From: Hexactinellida sp. DTS-2022
Taxonomy: Eukaryota > Porifera > Hexactinellida
Assembly (NCBI GenBank): GCA_028753945.1
Contig: JAPNXP010000014.1
Coordinates: 4,402,001 to 4,466,000 of the forward strand
Length of the DNA stretch: 64,000 bases
Reading direction: 5' to 3'
Positions 54,037 to 64,000 of the stretch are shown here, in pieces (position 1 is the first letter of the stretch; the number at the start of each line of letters is the position of its first letter). A program made the translations under genes and the position numbers. The notes beneath the pieces were generated by a model, which saw nothing but the letters and a program-made list of their open reading frames with translations, ran no database searches and had not been told where the DNA came from.

Positions 54037-54891
54037 GGCTGGCGACATAAATTATGGGGCCCCTGGTGTGATTGATACTGGCCGCCAAAACATTCTGATA
54101 CCTTGTATTCAATGTTAGAAATGAGTGCACCTAAAAACTCTTAGCGCTTGGCATAAATGCCTATAGTGATGATTTAGTACTATGTCTATGAGAAGCGTTT
54201 CAAATTTAATAAGCTCATAATGGCCACAACAGTTTCAATATAGTATCTTTAATATATTGTCAATTCATTTTAGGCCAGGTATGTGATTCATTTCGATAAT
54301 TTCCGGAATTTATTAACCTTTGGGCCTAAGTAGCCCCAGTTTACGGTATTGTAATTGATAATTTTTTAATCATATCAAATCAATCACTACTAAAGGATCC
54401 ATCAATACGACCAAGTTTTTGCGACTAAAAATCACTTGATAATTTCTTTCACAAAAGTTTTAATAGATATCGATATGGAAAAATTCTACAAGTATCAATA
54501 AAATCCAACAGCATTATAAAACAGCATATAACAGCATATAAAAATTTTCGGGAAAAGTTTTAACATTTTCAGATACTATTGATATTTCGGATATTTTTGA
54601 TATTTTTCTTGAATTACCGATATATTGATATCAATCCTTGTTTCACAGGAATAATGATACCACACACAGGCGAAGTCTTTTCGAAAAGTGGTACGGCGGG
54701 GAATTTTACATATTCGGATGTGGTCCGGCGCGCCGGACAAATCAAGTGTTACGGCGGGAATTTATATTTACAACCTGTCTATAATACTATGCTATGTACA
54801 GTTTATATGTATTAAAAAAATAATTAAATTACCAATGAATTGTTTAATTTCGAACAGATATAGTAGTCCAGCGTCATACATAAAATTTCGC
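54037..54891. other. Gene-free AT-rich stretch
   Basis: Runs such as GATATTTTTGATATTTTTC near 54575-54640. Small frames at 54579 and 54688 have no motif. Confidence 0.45.
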
Positions 54892-55687
54892 AAGATTGTT
54901 CATTTTTTTGATAAAAGCACCAAAATTTGTACACATGTACTTTGATGTAGTGCGAACATTTTTGGATATTGAGGCAATTGAAAGAGTGTCTATATCGGCC
55001 ATGACAGCTCGCCAAAGTAACCACGTCCGATAATGTTCGCCGGACGTGTTTCCCATAAAAACTTGTTCAAATTAAGTTATATCGTCTTTTTATTGTTGAA
55101 TTCGGTTTCGAAGTAAAATTTCCGATAATTTGATATATCACATGACCATATTTGGAAGAATTTTTTCCATAGCAACGCTGGAATGTATCAGGAATGTGTC
55201 AAAAATTCCTTTCTCCAATTGTGTCCTTACCCGATCGAGTGACCCCTCTTTCGACTCCACTCAACTACCTGAGTATACTTATGCACATACTACCCTGTAA
55301 AACGTGATTTGATAAAATTATTCGATATTTATGGTAAATCACGGTGAATATTGAATAATTTTATCAAATCACGTTTTTTGACACATTCCTGATACATTCC
55401 AGCGTTGCTATGGAAAAAATTCTTCCAAATATGGTCATGTGATATATCAAATTATCGGAAATTTTACTTCGAAACCGAATTCAACAATAAAAAGACGATA
55501 TAACTTAATTTGAACAAGTTTTTATGGGAAACACGTCCGGCGAACACTATCGGACGTGGTTACTTTGGCGAGCTGTCATGGCCGATATAGACACTCTTTC
55601 AATTGCCTCAATATCCAAAAATGTTTGCACTACATCAAAGTACATATGTACAAATTTTGGTGCTTTTATCAAAAAAATGAACAATTA
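54892..55687. mobile_element. Foldback element, about 310-bp arms
   Basis: The left arm (about 54892-55213) and right arm (about 55373-55687) are near-exact complements, for example CACATGACCATATTTGGAAG and its inverse. The spacer contains a second palindrome (55301-55376, AAAACGTGATTTGATAAAAT and complement). The 60- and 80-codon frames that start MGNTSGEHYRTW in each arm are mirror copies of one another and are not taken as genes. Confidence 0.85.
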
Positions 55688-55712
55688 TATGGTTGTGCCG
55701 CTGCACTATAGG

Positions 55713-56065
55713 CAGGGTTGCCGTGGGAATGGAATTTCCGTTCCCATTCCCATCCCATTCCCATAGGAATCCTGTGGGAATCCCCATGGGAATCCCCATG
55801 GGAATCCCCATAAGGAATCCTCATGGGTTATTCAAACTGAATAGGGGAGTATAATATATACATAAGAACGAATTTAATTACTAGAGGAGATTCGTATCAA
55901 TAGTAATGCCTATATTAATTAAGGATGACCTAATGAAACCATATTCGAATATCCCATGGGGATTCCCACAAGATTCCTATGGGGATTCCCACAGGAGAAA
56001 ATCTGATTCCCATTCCCATGGGTATGGGGATCCCCATGGGGATTCCCATACCCACGGCAACTCTG
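55713..56065. mobile_element. hAT-type MITE, GGGAATCCCCAT word family
   Basis: Ends CAGGGTTGCCGTGGG and CCCACGGCAACTCTG flanked by a perfect ACTATAGG duplication (55705-55712 and 56066-56073). Both ends are arrays of GGGAATCCCCAT and CCCATTCCCAT words. Confidence 0.92.
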
Positions 56066-56073
56066 ACTATAGG

Positions 56074-56523
56074 TGGTAGAGCAAAGCTGGCCATCCTGAA
56101 AAGTGGTACGGTTGAAGCCCTGTACAGGGATATGGCTTAAATAGGTTGGCAGGTATGGAAAAGTGGTACTGGGTATGCCGCCCCTGACATATCAATTAGA
56201 GACAATCCGTTGAGATAGTAATTAAAAGTTTCTGAAGAACAATTGTTTGCTGTTTTTTTGCCAATTACATTTTCCCTTATAGTATAATACCAAGTTGATA
56301 TCTCAACTGCATAGCTCCATTCGCTAAATTTACGGCTAATAATTTGTAGAAAGAGTAGGTTTATCAGCTAATTACAGTACTATAACTTCACTTGAATAAA
56401 TATCAGCTTCATACTTCTATGCATATTCTAAAAGTATTTGATATATTCAATACCTTCAACATTCATTTACTATAACTAACTGCATGTTTTACTGTGCTAT
56501 CCTATCATTTTAGCTACTAATCA
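56074..56523. other. Upstream region of GALNT
   Basis: Includes AGGGATATGGCTTAAATAGG TTGGCAGGTATGG near 56123-56158, a third copy of the old dispersed repeat. The rest is AT-rich 5' flank. Confidence 0.45.
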
Positions 56524-58323
56524 ATGAGATACAAACATCCACGCATTCCACGTCCCTTCATACGTCTCCTGGTCCTGATTATAATTATATCTTGCTGTTT
56601 GTCGGTAGTAATTACATTTGGTCTTTTACTGAATACTGACGCGCGAAATTCGATAAATACCGCGATATACTACGTACAGAGACATTACAACGAGATACCC
56701 TTCCTGCACCCGCCTCCCTACATCCAAGGAGACGGAGGCGTAGTCCCTAAACAAGCTGGAAGGAGACTCAGACCGAATCAACTCAATTACAACTTCGATT
56801 TGAAGAAATATCAACCAAAGAATGAGGAGGAGAGGAAGTTGGAAGAAGAGGGTAAGAAGAAGAATGGTTTCAATGCCTTCCTGAGTGACGGAATCCCTTG
56901 GGACCGTCCTGTGCCCGAGTTGAGAGACCAGTCTTGTTTCTCCCAGGAATACGCCGACAACCTCCCCAACGCTTCTGTCATTATTATATTCCATAACGAA
57001 GTCCTGTCCGCCCTAATGCGCACGATAACCACCGTGCTGCTGCGCTCCCCGGCAGAGCTGCTGCACGAGATTGTACTGGTGGACGACTTCAGCGAGAGGG
57101 AGTACCTCAAGGAGAAACTGGAAGACTCGATTCGCCCCCTCTCCAAAGTGAAGCTAATTCGCCACAAGTCGCGACTCGGTTTGATTCGCGCCCGACTGAC
57201 AGGTGCCCGTGCCGCTACCGGCCAGGTTATAGTAATACTGGACTCTCACTGCGAGTGCTACGAGGGCTGGCTGGAGCCGCTGCTCGACCGCATACACACG
57301 GACCGCACCATTGCAGTGACGCCCGACATCACCACAATCGATTGGGAAACGATGGAACACACCTCCAGGCCCGGGCCCCTAACTAGCCGGGGGTCGATCG
57401 ACTGGTCATTCGCGTTCAAGTGGAAGAAGATACCTCCGTACGAGAACGAGCGGAGGAAGACAGATGGAGACCCGGTGAGATCGCCGACTATGGCTGGGGG
57501 CCTCTTCGGGATGGACAGAGAGTACTTCTTCGAGATAGGAGCGTATGATGAGGATATGATGATATGGGGAGCTGAGAATGTGGAGATTTCGTTCAGACTT
57601 TGGATGTGCGGTGGTTCCCTCGAAATAATCCCTTGTTCAAAAGTGGGACACATATTCAGGGGCGGCGGTAACACCATCTGGACGTTCCCAGAGGGGGCAG
57701 ACAAGACACTCACAAAGAATACCATGCGTCTGATAGAGGTCTGGGTGGACGAGGAGTACAAACATATTTACTACGACAAACGGCCCTGGGCAAAGGACAG
57801 AGACTATGGCGACATATCTTCCCGGCTTGAGTTGAAGAAGCGGTTAAACTGTAAACCTTTCCGATGGTACATGGAGAATATCGTGCCAGAGCTGACTCTC
57901 CCAGGCGATAACATGGTCGCAACTGGTCCCATTCGAAATCTGGGGACTGACCATTGTATTGATACGATGGGGCGGGGCGAGCACGGGGAGGTAGGAATGT
58001 ACCCCTGCATTGACCACTCATTGAATCAGGACATAGGCCTAACTGACATTCATGAGCTGCAATTCGACTCCGACTTCTGTCTGGACGTGTCTGACCATAA
58101 CCCGGGTGCAAAGGTCACGCTCTACAGCTGCCATGCCATGGGTGGAAACCAGAAATGGGACTTTAATTCTGTGTCGAAGCAGCTGAGACATTCCATTTCC
58201 GGGAACTGTCTGGAGTCTAAGGACAAGAACACGCTCGCCATGTATCCGTGTAACAGCACTCCCTCGCAGCAGTGGAGCTTCAGGGCCTATCACTCCCCTC
58301 AGGAGCGCAAGGCAATGCCTTAA
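56524..58323 (+). CDS. GALNT: Polypeptide N-acetylgalactosaminyltransferase
   Basis: A complete 599-residue type II Golgi enzyme in one exon. A hydrophobic anchor (residues about 13-36) follows a basic start. The GT27 catalytic domain shows IIIFHNE, EIVLVDDFSE, RLGLIRARLTGA, LDSHCEC (the metal-binding D-x-H), SPTMAGGLFGMDREYF and WGAENVEISFRLWMCGGSLE, then VGHIFR. The usual WGGEN is WGAEN here. A ricin-type lectin domain (about residues 470-590) has CIDTMGRGEHGEVGMYPC, FCLDV and QKWDF/QQWSF repeats. It transfers GalNAc from UDP-GalNAc to Ser/Thr, starting mucin-type O-glycans. The length is typical. The coding sequence is much richer in GC than its surroundings. The subfamily is not assigned. 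Confidence 0.95.
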   Translation: MRYKHPRIPRPFIRLLVLIIIISCCLSVVITFGLLLNTDARNSINTAIYYVQRHYNEIPFLHPPPYIQGDGGVVPKQAGRRLRPNQLNYNFDLKKYQPKNEEERKLEEEGKKKNGFNAFLSDGIPWDRPVPELRDQSCFSQEYADNLPNASVIIIFHNEVLSALMRTITTVLLRSPAELLHEIVLVDDFSEREYLKEKLEDSIRPLSKVKLIRHKSRLGLIRARLTGARAATGQVIVILDSHCECYEGWLEPLLDRIHTDRTIAVTPDITTIDWETMEHTSRPGPLTSRGSIDWSFAFKWKKIPPYENERRKTDGDPVRSPTMAGGLFGMDREYFFEIGAYDEDMMIWGAENVEISFRLWMCGGSLEIIPCSKVGHIFRGGGNTIWTFPEGADKTLTKNTMRLIEVWVDEEYKHIYYDKRPWAKDRDYGDISSRLELKKRLNCKPFRWYMENIVPELTLPGDNMVATGPIRNLGTDHCIDTMGRGEHGEVGMYPCIDHSLNQDIGLTDIHELQFDSDFCLDVSDHNPGAKVTLYSCHAMGGNQKWDFNSVSKQLRHSISGNCLESKDKNTLAMYPCNSTPSQQWSFRAYHSPQERKAMP

Positions 58324-58733
58324 CAGACATAACTATATGTGAGCTAATTGATCCTCTCAATACATTGTCAATGCTGTCAAATGATATTTCTGTAATTATT
58401 AATTTGGATATTGAAGTATACTAATTAATATATATGTATATATACTTGGGTGAAAGCCGCACATTTTTCATGTGCCGACTATACTTTAGTATAATGGCCC
58501 AGTATTGAAATCACTGCCTTGGTTGGTTGTTTTCTTAATATTATATAAAAAATTTCGTTACTGAATATGGGGCAATTTACCCTCAATTGAGAACCGCAGT
58601 TCTAATAGGTGACAAAATGTCGTATTTGCATATGGTATGCTAATTTGCTATTTGTTGGAAATTAATTTTCTCATTCATTAATAAATTTGAGATTTACCCA
58701 ATAATTTAATATTAATTGTATAGATAAATAATT
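58324..58733. other. Intergenic spacer GALNT-ANAPC2
   Basis: 410 bp, AT-rich, must hold the 3' end of GALNT and the promoter of ANAPC2. No single element recognised. Confidence 0.5.
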
Positions 58734-61700
58734 ATGGTTGAAGATTTTAATTTTAAGGAATTTGCTGATAGAGAGAAGGCAAAGGACGCTGCCTTGGATA
58801 AACTAATTGAGGAGTTTAAGTCTCTCAAAGCAGAGTCTATGAAGCAACAAATCACTTCTTTGTTAGATATTAATTATTTCTTTACTCACCCCTTAGGGAA
58901 ACTCGATAATTTTATCGCACAAAAAATAGAAATTTGTGCTCAAATACTTACTCCCCTAGACTCACTTGACTCACTATATTTCTCTATCGATCACTTTTTT
59001 AAATTATATCATGATTCTATAAACGATTTTCTCACAAAACAGTTTTTTGAATGTTTCAGTGAACAATCATTTTCTCAGAAATTGAATGATTTTTTTCAAG
59101 TTAATCCTCAGGTATCTCTTTCATTCAATGAAGAACCCACGAACGCTCATTCGGTATTAATTCATTTATTCTATCAAAAGCCCTTTCTCCAAGCTATAAA
59201 TACACTAATTGAATCCATCATTAAACTTGAATTTGATAACTATTCTCTTCAATTGCAAGATTATATTCATAAAAAGTTGGAACACATCGTATCTCTTTCA
59301 AGCCATTTACTGTCTTTTGAATTCTCACAAAAATTCGAATCTACCCTATTAGCTACCATTATCCAGCATAAATGTATCAATCATTACACACACAATCTCT
59401 TCGCAATCGTAGTCAGCTATCCGGAGTCCCAGCCGCGCGTGGCGGAACTCAAGTCTCTGCTGAACGCCACAGAGCTCACTCCTTCCTTCGAATACTTCCA
59501 ATACGAGTCCGAGACTCGGCTGCTGCACCCCGGATCCAGCACTACGGATATCCTCACCTATTATCTGTCTGCTATTCAGGTTATTCAGACGCTAGGCAGG
59601 CCCCTGCGAGCTATGGATCTGATCAGTGATAGCATACTGGCCTACCTGAAGGGACGGGAAGACACGTTCCGCTGTATAATCTCCACATTCCTTACTCAGA
59701 AGTACACGCAGCAAGTGCCGATACTGCACGAGGAGAACGCGAGTCCTCTGCTGAGACTGGGCACCAACAGTGACGGGACACACTCGCTGCCTTCTTTCTT
59801 CCGCAGCTCTGAGGCGGGGGAGGCCCCGCCCTCATCGGAAGACATTGTAAGCATATTCACGAACATATACGGGAGCAAGGAGCTCTTCATATCCGAGTAC
59901 AGGACTCTGCTAGCTGACAGAATTATTACAAAGTTCGAATTCGACTTCGAAACAGAGCTATCGAACTTATCAAAACTGGAGGCTAAATTCGGGGAGTCTT
60001 ACTTCACCTACTGCCAAGTGATGCTCAAAGACATAGAATTCTCTCTGGAGTTCCAAGCCAGCATGAGTCGGAAGATATCTGACCCGCCCTACCAGCTAGC
60101 TCCCTATGTTCTCTCCCATAATTTCTGGCCCACCTTTGTAGAGGAGAACCTCACTGTTCCTATCGAACTACAGCCCGTATTCAATGAGTTTAAGCGACAG
60201 TTCGAAGGTCTCAAGTCGAGACGCACTCTTGAGTGGCGGATTAACATAGGACACGTAGAGTTGGAGGTCAGTTTGAAAGGTAGGAAGATTCCATTCTCGG
60301 TTTCTCCGTTACACGCTATCGTTCTGTTGCAGTTCAAACAGCGGAGCTCTTGGGTGTTGAAGGATTTAGCTTCGATGTTGAAGGTAAGTATTTAGAAATA
60401 TTATATCATTCAGGAACTAAAAATGTGTACAATATAACAATTCTTTCTTGGTTTAATACAACTATCATATTCACAAAGTCAGCGCTCCTGCATTTGTATA
60501 CTTCCCAAACAATATCACATTAATTAAATGAAATATTATTAATTGAGTATTTGAGACCATTGCGGCGCCAAATGTGTTATACGTAATACGTATATTGAGC
60601 TGTTTTCAATCAAAACAACAACACAAATCACGGAGTTCTCTTTCTATTAACTAACTTGGGTATCCAATCCTTGAAGTATATAATCAAAGCATGGTAGAGG
60701 GACTAATCTAAATTACTATAGCCAGCTCTACTAATGCTCATTTTGAAACAGAAAACTGAGATTTCTCAGTCCCTGAACTTGAATTTTTAATCTGTGCTAT
60801 TCTAAAGTTTAACTCTATAAAAATTATTTTTATTAATTTACACCACCTCCACTAGGAGCGAGCCTATTTCAGAGGGTACATTTTATACGAAATAGTCTGA
60901 TAAAACTCTTCTTGTTGCATCTAATTTTTCGAAAATAACTAACTTTTAGTCACGTGCCTGCCAGGGTCCACTTGCTTTGGCCAATTCGTAAAGGCTGACA
61001 ATGGAAACACAACTAAATATGTGTACACTCATCATTACATCTAGGAATCCAAGTTCGAATAGATCTCCAAATAATTATGGTGCTGCCACTGATCAAACCA
61101 CAAAAATTATTAACTGCAAGATACTCAATACAAAGTACATTAAAATATTTTAGAAAACATATATTTTATAACAATACGATTCATATCCGTATACATACCA
61201 ACAAACGAATTTACTTAATTTTTTTTTAAGAAAATTGAAGTGCGTTAGCTTTAGTGCAGTATACGTATATTCGTATAATAGTTCTTTTATAATGAACATT
61301 CAAAGGGGTCAAGAATTGTGTTCATAATAAGCAACTCAACTTAATAAGTTGTTAAATTGGGACCATAGGGCTTGTTCATAATAATAATATGTTCATATTA
61401 AAGCAGAAGAAATATTCTTCATAATGGCTGTAAGCTGTATACGGTATTATATTTCTCTGTTTAGGTTCCCATTTCCCGAGTCCGTAAGAAGCTGAACTTC
61501 TGGGTGCTGAAAGGGATCCTGGCCGAGTCTGAGCCAGACGTGTTCGCGCCTAGCAGCGGCTGCGGCGATCAAGCGGAGAGTCTGATGTCTCTGGAGTCCG
61601 TAGAGGAGTCTGACAGAGAGAGCAGCGTCAGACGCGGCTCCGTAGAGGCCTGCTGGACATACATTAAAGGTATTCTCACGGCTAACTCAATGGGAATAGA

Positions 61701-61854
61701 CAGGCTACACTCTCTTCTGGCTCTATCACTCGGCTGCTCTTCCAAAGAGGTAGCGTATATCTCTGTTAAGAGCCTAGAGGGTCTGTTGGAGAGGAAACTT
61801 AAGGAGAGAGAGCTGTGCTATTCGAATGGGATATATAGTCTGTCCCCAAGTTAG
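58734..61854 (+). CDS. ANAPC2: Anaphase-promoting complex subunit 2 (cullin-like)
   Basis: Two exons: 58734-60383 and 61465-61854. The donor AAG|GTAAGT and acceptor TTTAG|GTTCCC keep the frame across MLK/VPISRV; the intron is 1081 nt. The product is about 679 residues (human 822, so the N-terminal half is compact). The scaffold subunit binds APC11 and positions E2 enzymes for mitotic ubiquitination. The cullin homology part shows VFNEFKRQFEGLKSRRTLEW, then HVELEVSLKGRKIPFSVSPL and LLQFKQRSSWVLKDLASMLK. The C-terminal winged helix has ACWTYIKGILTANSMGIDRL and CYSNGIYSLSPS, close to APC2. The first 220 codons are AT-rich, the rest GC-richer. The first ATG is used. Confidence 0.9.
60384..61464 (+). 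other. Intron of ANAPC2
   Basis: 1081 nt, AT-rich. A stretch with TTATAATGAACATTC near 61290 and TGTTCATAATAATAATATGT near 61375 looks like an eroded MITE. No gene inside. Confidence 0.8.
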
Positions 61855-62466
61855 GCATTGTGTTACCTTATGTATAGGAGCTGATTTATATAGCTTAAAG
61901 ATGCTAGCATGTATAGAGATTGCAAGGGCTTCGGCCCGGAAAATATTAAAGCATAGGGCCTGGCCTTTCGAGTTATTTAGTTATAGACATTATAGCAGTG
62001 GCGGGCCCATATCTGTCAGTTCTTGCGAGAAAATATATTTATATTTTATTTACCATCTATTTCAAAAACAAATTAGGAAGGCCATTCTGTATTACGATTA
62101 CTAACACGCTGGCCCTATAGTGTTTGAATAGGTCTTCAGGCCCTAGAATTTGTCTCGCGGAACACGGGTTGCCCTCCACTGCTCCTATACACAATAATAT
62201 TTCAACTAGTAGGTAAATTAAATATTCTTTATTGGTCTGTTAACAGGCATTAACCTTGGTTATTTCGAGACATACTTCCCTGCAATAGTCAGGTAGACGC
62301 AAGCTATATTTGTCTGCTTCGGCTTGGTTGAGAATTCAGGCCCTTTGAGACATCTAACATATATATTTAGATTATAGATTTTGTGTACAGTAAATTCCTG
62401 ATACGTATATCGTATATGTATAATGCCTTGTGTGTAAATAATTTATGAATGTGACAATTTGTATAC
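61855..62466. other. 3' flank of ANAPC2
   Basis: A 92-codon frame (61826-62104) overlaps the gene end in another frame and is not supported. No other feature. Confidence 0.5.
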
Positions 62467-62468
62467 TA

Positions 62469-62639
62469 CAGTAAAACCTCCAAAAGTGAACACCTTCAAG
62501 AAATGAACAACTCCTAAATATGAACACATTTTATCGGTCTCAAAATTTTCCCATTGCATTAGACACATGTTATGATAAATCATGAAAAGTGAACATTTTG
62601 GCTGGTCCCCAGGGTGTTCACTTTCTGAAGGTTTTACTG
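62469..62639. mobile_element. pogo-type MITE, AAAGTGAACA family
   Basis: Ends CAGTAAAACCTCCAAAAGTG and CACTTTCTGAAGGTTTTACTG flanked by TA (62467-62468 and 62640-62641). 171 bp with GTGAACA words. Confidence 0.88.
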
Positions 62640-62958
62640 TACAAGAACATTCATTCAATCATGCCTGGTAATCAGATATTTTTATAAGAGTGTAAACAAA
62701 TTTTAACTTTAGAATACCGCAATATTTGTTAACTGATAAATATAAGATAGTAACCAGTGTATCTTAATAATGTAATCAGTAAGTTCCTCCTTAAAACAGC
62801 CCACTTACTGCATGCGGCAGAATTAGTATCGATAAGTAGGTGTGCATTACTTTATCGTTATGGTTAATTCTCCAACAGATATTTCTGTATCCCCCGATCT
62901 CAACTTAAATTTAAATGTGTACTCAACTAAGGTATAATTAGAACAAAATTAATCAATA
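62640..62958. other. Intergenic spacer before EXOSC1
   Basis: AT-rich; nothing recognised. Confidence 0.4.
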
Positions 62959-63582
62959 TTATTTGACAAATTTAACTTTAGCTACTTTTCTAAATTCTTT
63001 ATTGCCAGTCTTCGGACATTGCATTTCTTCCCAACTAAATGGTACCAGTGGGAATCCAGCTTCTCCTTTCCCGAATATAACTCCCAACTCATTTTCTGCG
63101 GTTGTCAACACATAGTGAAGTGCCTCGCCTAATGATAAGACTCGTGCGCGAATAATATCACACGGCCGATAACACTTATCCATTTCAACTTGATCTTTCT
63201 GAAACGCACGGACATCCTCTTTCCTAACAATTCCGCGAAATGTGTGCTTCAGATATGTATCCTCAACTGCGATTATTGACACCTTACAGGAGCGGGGGTT
63301 AATACTAATAACTCGTGCGTTAACTAAGGACCCACTTTTCGGTATGCATTCTTTCTCCAGCTCATTGAGGGCCACATGTATCTGAGGCAACTGAATCTCT
63401 TCCTCTGCGTTGGATGTGACTTTATCTGTTCGTATGAACCCAGTGAGAGATGCGTATATACTCTCCCCCCTGATGTAGGTGCCAGGCCCGGGGTTGGATT
63501 CTGTCAGGGAGCCTATCTTGTCGCCGGGGACAGCGACGGAGTTGGAGTGCTGGGGACTGGTGGGAGTTCCGTTTGTAGCCAT
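62959..63582 (-). CDS. EXOSC1: Exosome complex component CSL4
   Basis: A complete 207-residue protein on the minus strand; the family is about 195-210. The N-terminal domain (AVPGDKIGSLTESNPGPGTY) is the CSL4 barrel-sandwich start; the S1 RNA-binding domain follows (LVNARVISINPRSCKVSIIA, then HTFRGIVRKEDVRAFQKDQV), and RPCDIIRARVLSLGEALHYV LTTAENELGV closes it. The C-terminal EMQCPKTGNKEFRKVAKV is nearly invariant in eukaryotes, although its zinc-ribbon cysteines are reduced to one, as in other animal copies. It caps the RNA exosome in nucleus and cytosol for 3'-5' decay. No intron. The start ATG is at 63580-63582. Confidence 0.95.
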   Translation of the reverse strand: MATNGTPTSPQHSNSVAVPGDKIGSLTESNPGPGTYIRGESIYASLTGFIRTDKVTSNAEEEIQLPQIHVALNELEKECIPKSGSLVNARVISINPRSCKVSIIAVEDTYLKHTFRGIVRKEDVRAFQKDQVEMDKCYRPCDIIRARVLSLGEALHYVLTTAENELGVIFGKGEAGFPLVPFSWEEMQCPKTGNKEFRKVAKVKFVK

Positions 63583-63772
63583 TCTTACATAAATAGTTTT
63601 GAGTATTATTACAAATATGATTTGTATAATTAAATTTCATTGGCGTAGGCTCCTGTAGGAAAGGCACTACCAAACATTTGCTGAGTAATATTATTTTATA
63701 TTAATACCATGCCAATCCCTATCTCGAGTCTACGCCCCTTATTAATTATATTATTCTATTTAAGAGCCCTTT

Positions 63773-63832
63773 AGTCTCGGTCTCTTCATGACGGATCACT
63801 CCCTCACAAAGACTTTGCTCTATTCTTTCGTG
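63773..63832 (-). repeat. GCGAAGC-hairpin repeat, diverged copy 3
   Basis: GAGCCCTTTAGTCTCGGTCT and ACGGATCACTCCCTCACAAAG are the inverse of the end of the 2660-2787 repeat; the hairpins themselves are eroded here. Confidence 0.65.
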
Positions 63833-64000
63833 TAAGTTACAAGCGAGTCGCGACATTACTCTCTGCAGATAAATATTCATTAGAACAAGTTAGCTTGTGC
63901 TAATGTTTGACGGGGGAATATAGGGCCCTTCAAAGGATTTCAATACAAATGACACAGGTTAATATTATTATGAATTTTGGATAAGGCGAACAAATTTGTC

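Noticed and set aside
54874-55766. MGNTSGEHYRTW frames as a gene pair
   Set aside because: Mirror copies in the arms of a foldback element.

Overview
The window is animal nuclear DNA: AT-rich, repeat-dense, with genes on both strands. The conserved genes are eukaryotic and several are typical of Metazoa (polypeptide GalNAc-transferase with a lectin tail, a beta-1,3-galactosyltransferase of the GAG-linker type, an organic-anion transporter with a Kazal-like segment, a TMEM175 channel). Most of these genes lie in one uninterrupted reading frame, and ANAPC2 shows a single intron, so the host seems intron-poor at least here. I cannot assign a phylum from sequence alone; an early-branching animal such as a sponge is a guess.

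Layout. 1-850: 3' end of a Ty3/Gypsy-like retrotransposon with its LTR. 900-11.5 kb: stacked DNA transposons, a degraded FLYWCH/MULE transposon, and a compact LTR element of 677 bp carrying a hammerhead ribozyme in each LTR (3860-4536). 12.1-13.7 kb: SVOP-like transporter. 14.0-24.6 kb: word-array MITEs and a 6.7 kb long-TIR transposon with a multi-exon putative transposase. 24.7-27.3 kb: ALG14 and TMEM175 in tandem. 27.7-31.4 kb: palindromic and foldback elements. 31.9-33.8 kb: SLCO transporter with one frameshift. 34.7-46.6 kb: two more FLYWCH/MULE relics and several hAT and Harbinger MITEs. 46.9-47.8 kb: B3GALT6-like gene. 47.96-54.03 kb: a five-level nest of transposons enclosing a broken OTU-domain gene. 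54.9-56.1 kb: foldback and MITE. 56.5-63.6 kb: compact cluster GALNT, ANAPC2 and EXOSC1.

The host genes are ordinary secretory-pathway, transport, cell-cycle and RNA-decay functions. ALG14 (N-glycan start), GALNT (O-glycan start) and B3GALT6 (GAG linker) all serve glycosylation but are spread over 32 kb, so there is no operon logic.

The most exciting object is the hammerhead-bearing LTR element. It has TG...CA LTRs of 302 bp that differ at two positions, a 4-bp target duplication, a tRNA-Gly primer-binding site, a polypurine tract, and a foldable type III hammerhead in each LTR whose cleavage sites are 375 nt apart. This is the architecture of plant retrozymes, here in an animal genome. A second theme is that more than a dozen unrelated MITE families have subterminal regions built from tandem arrays of one short palindromic word. 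Target duplications read directly from the sequence fix the superfamily and the insertion order of many elements.
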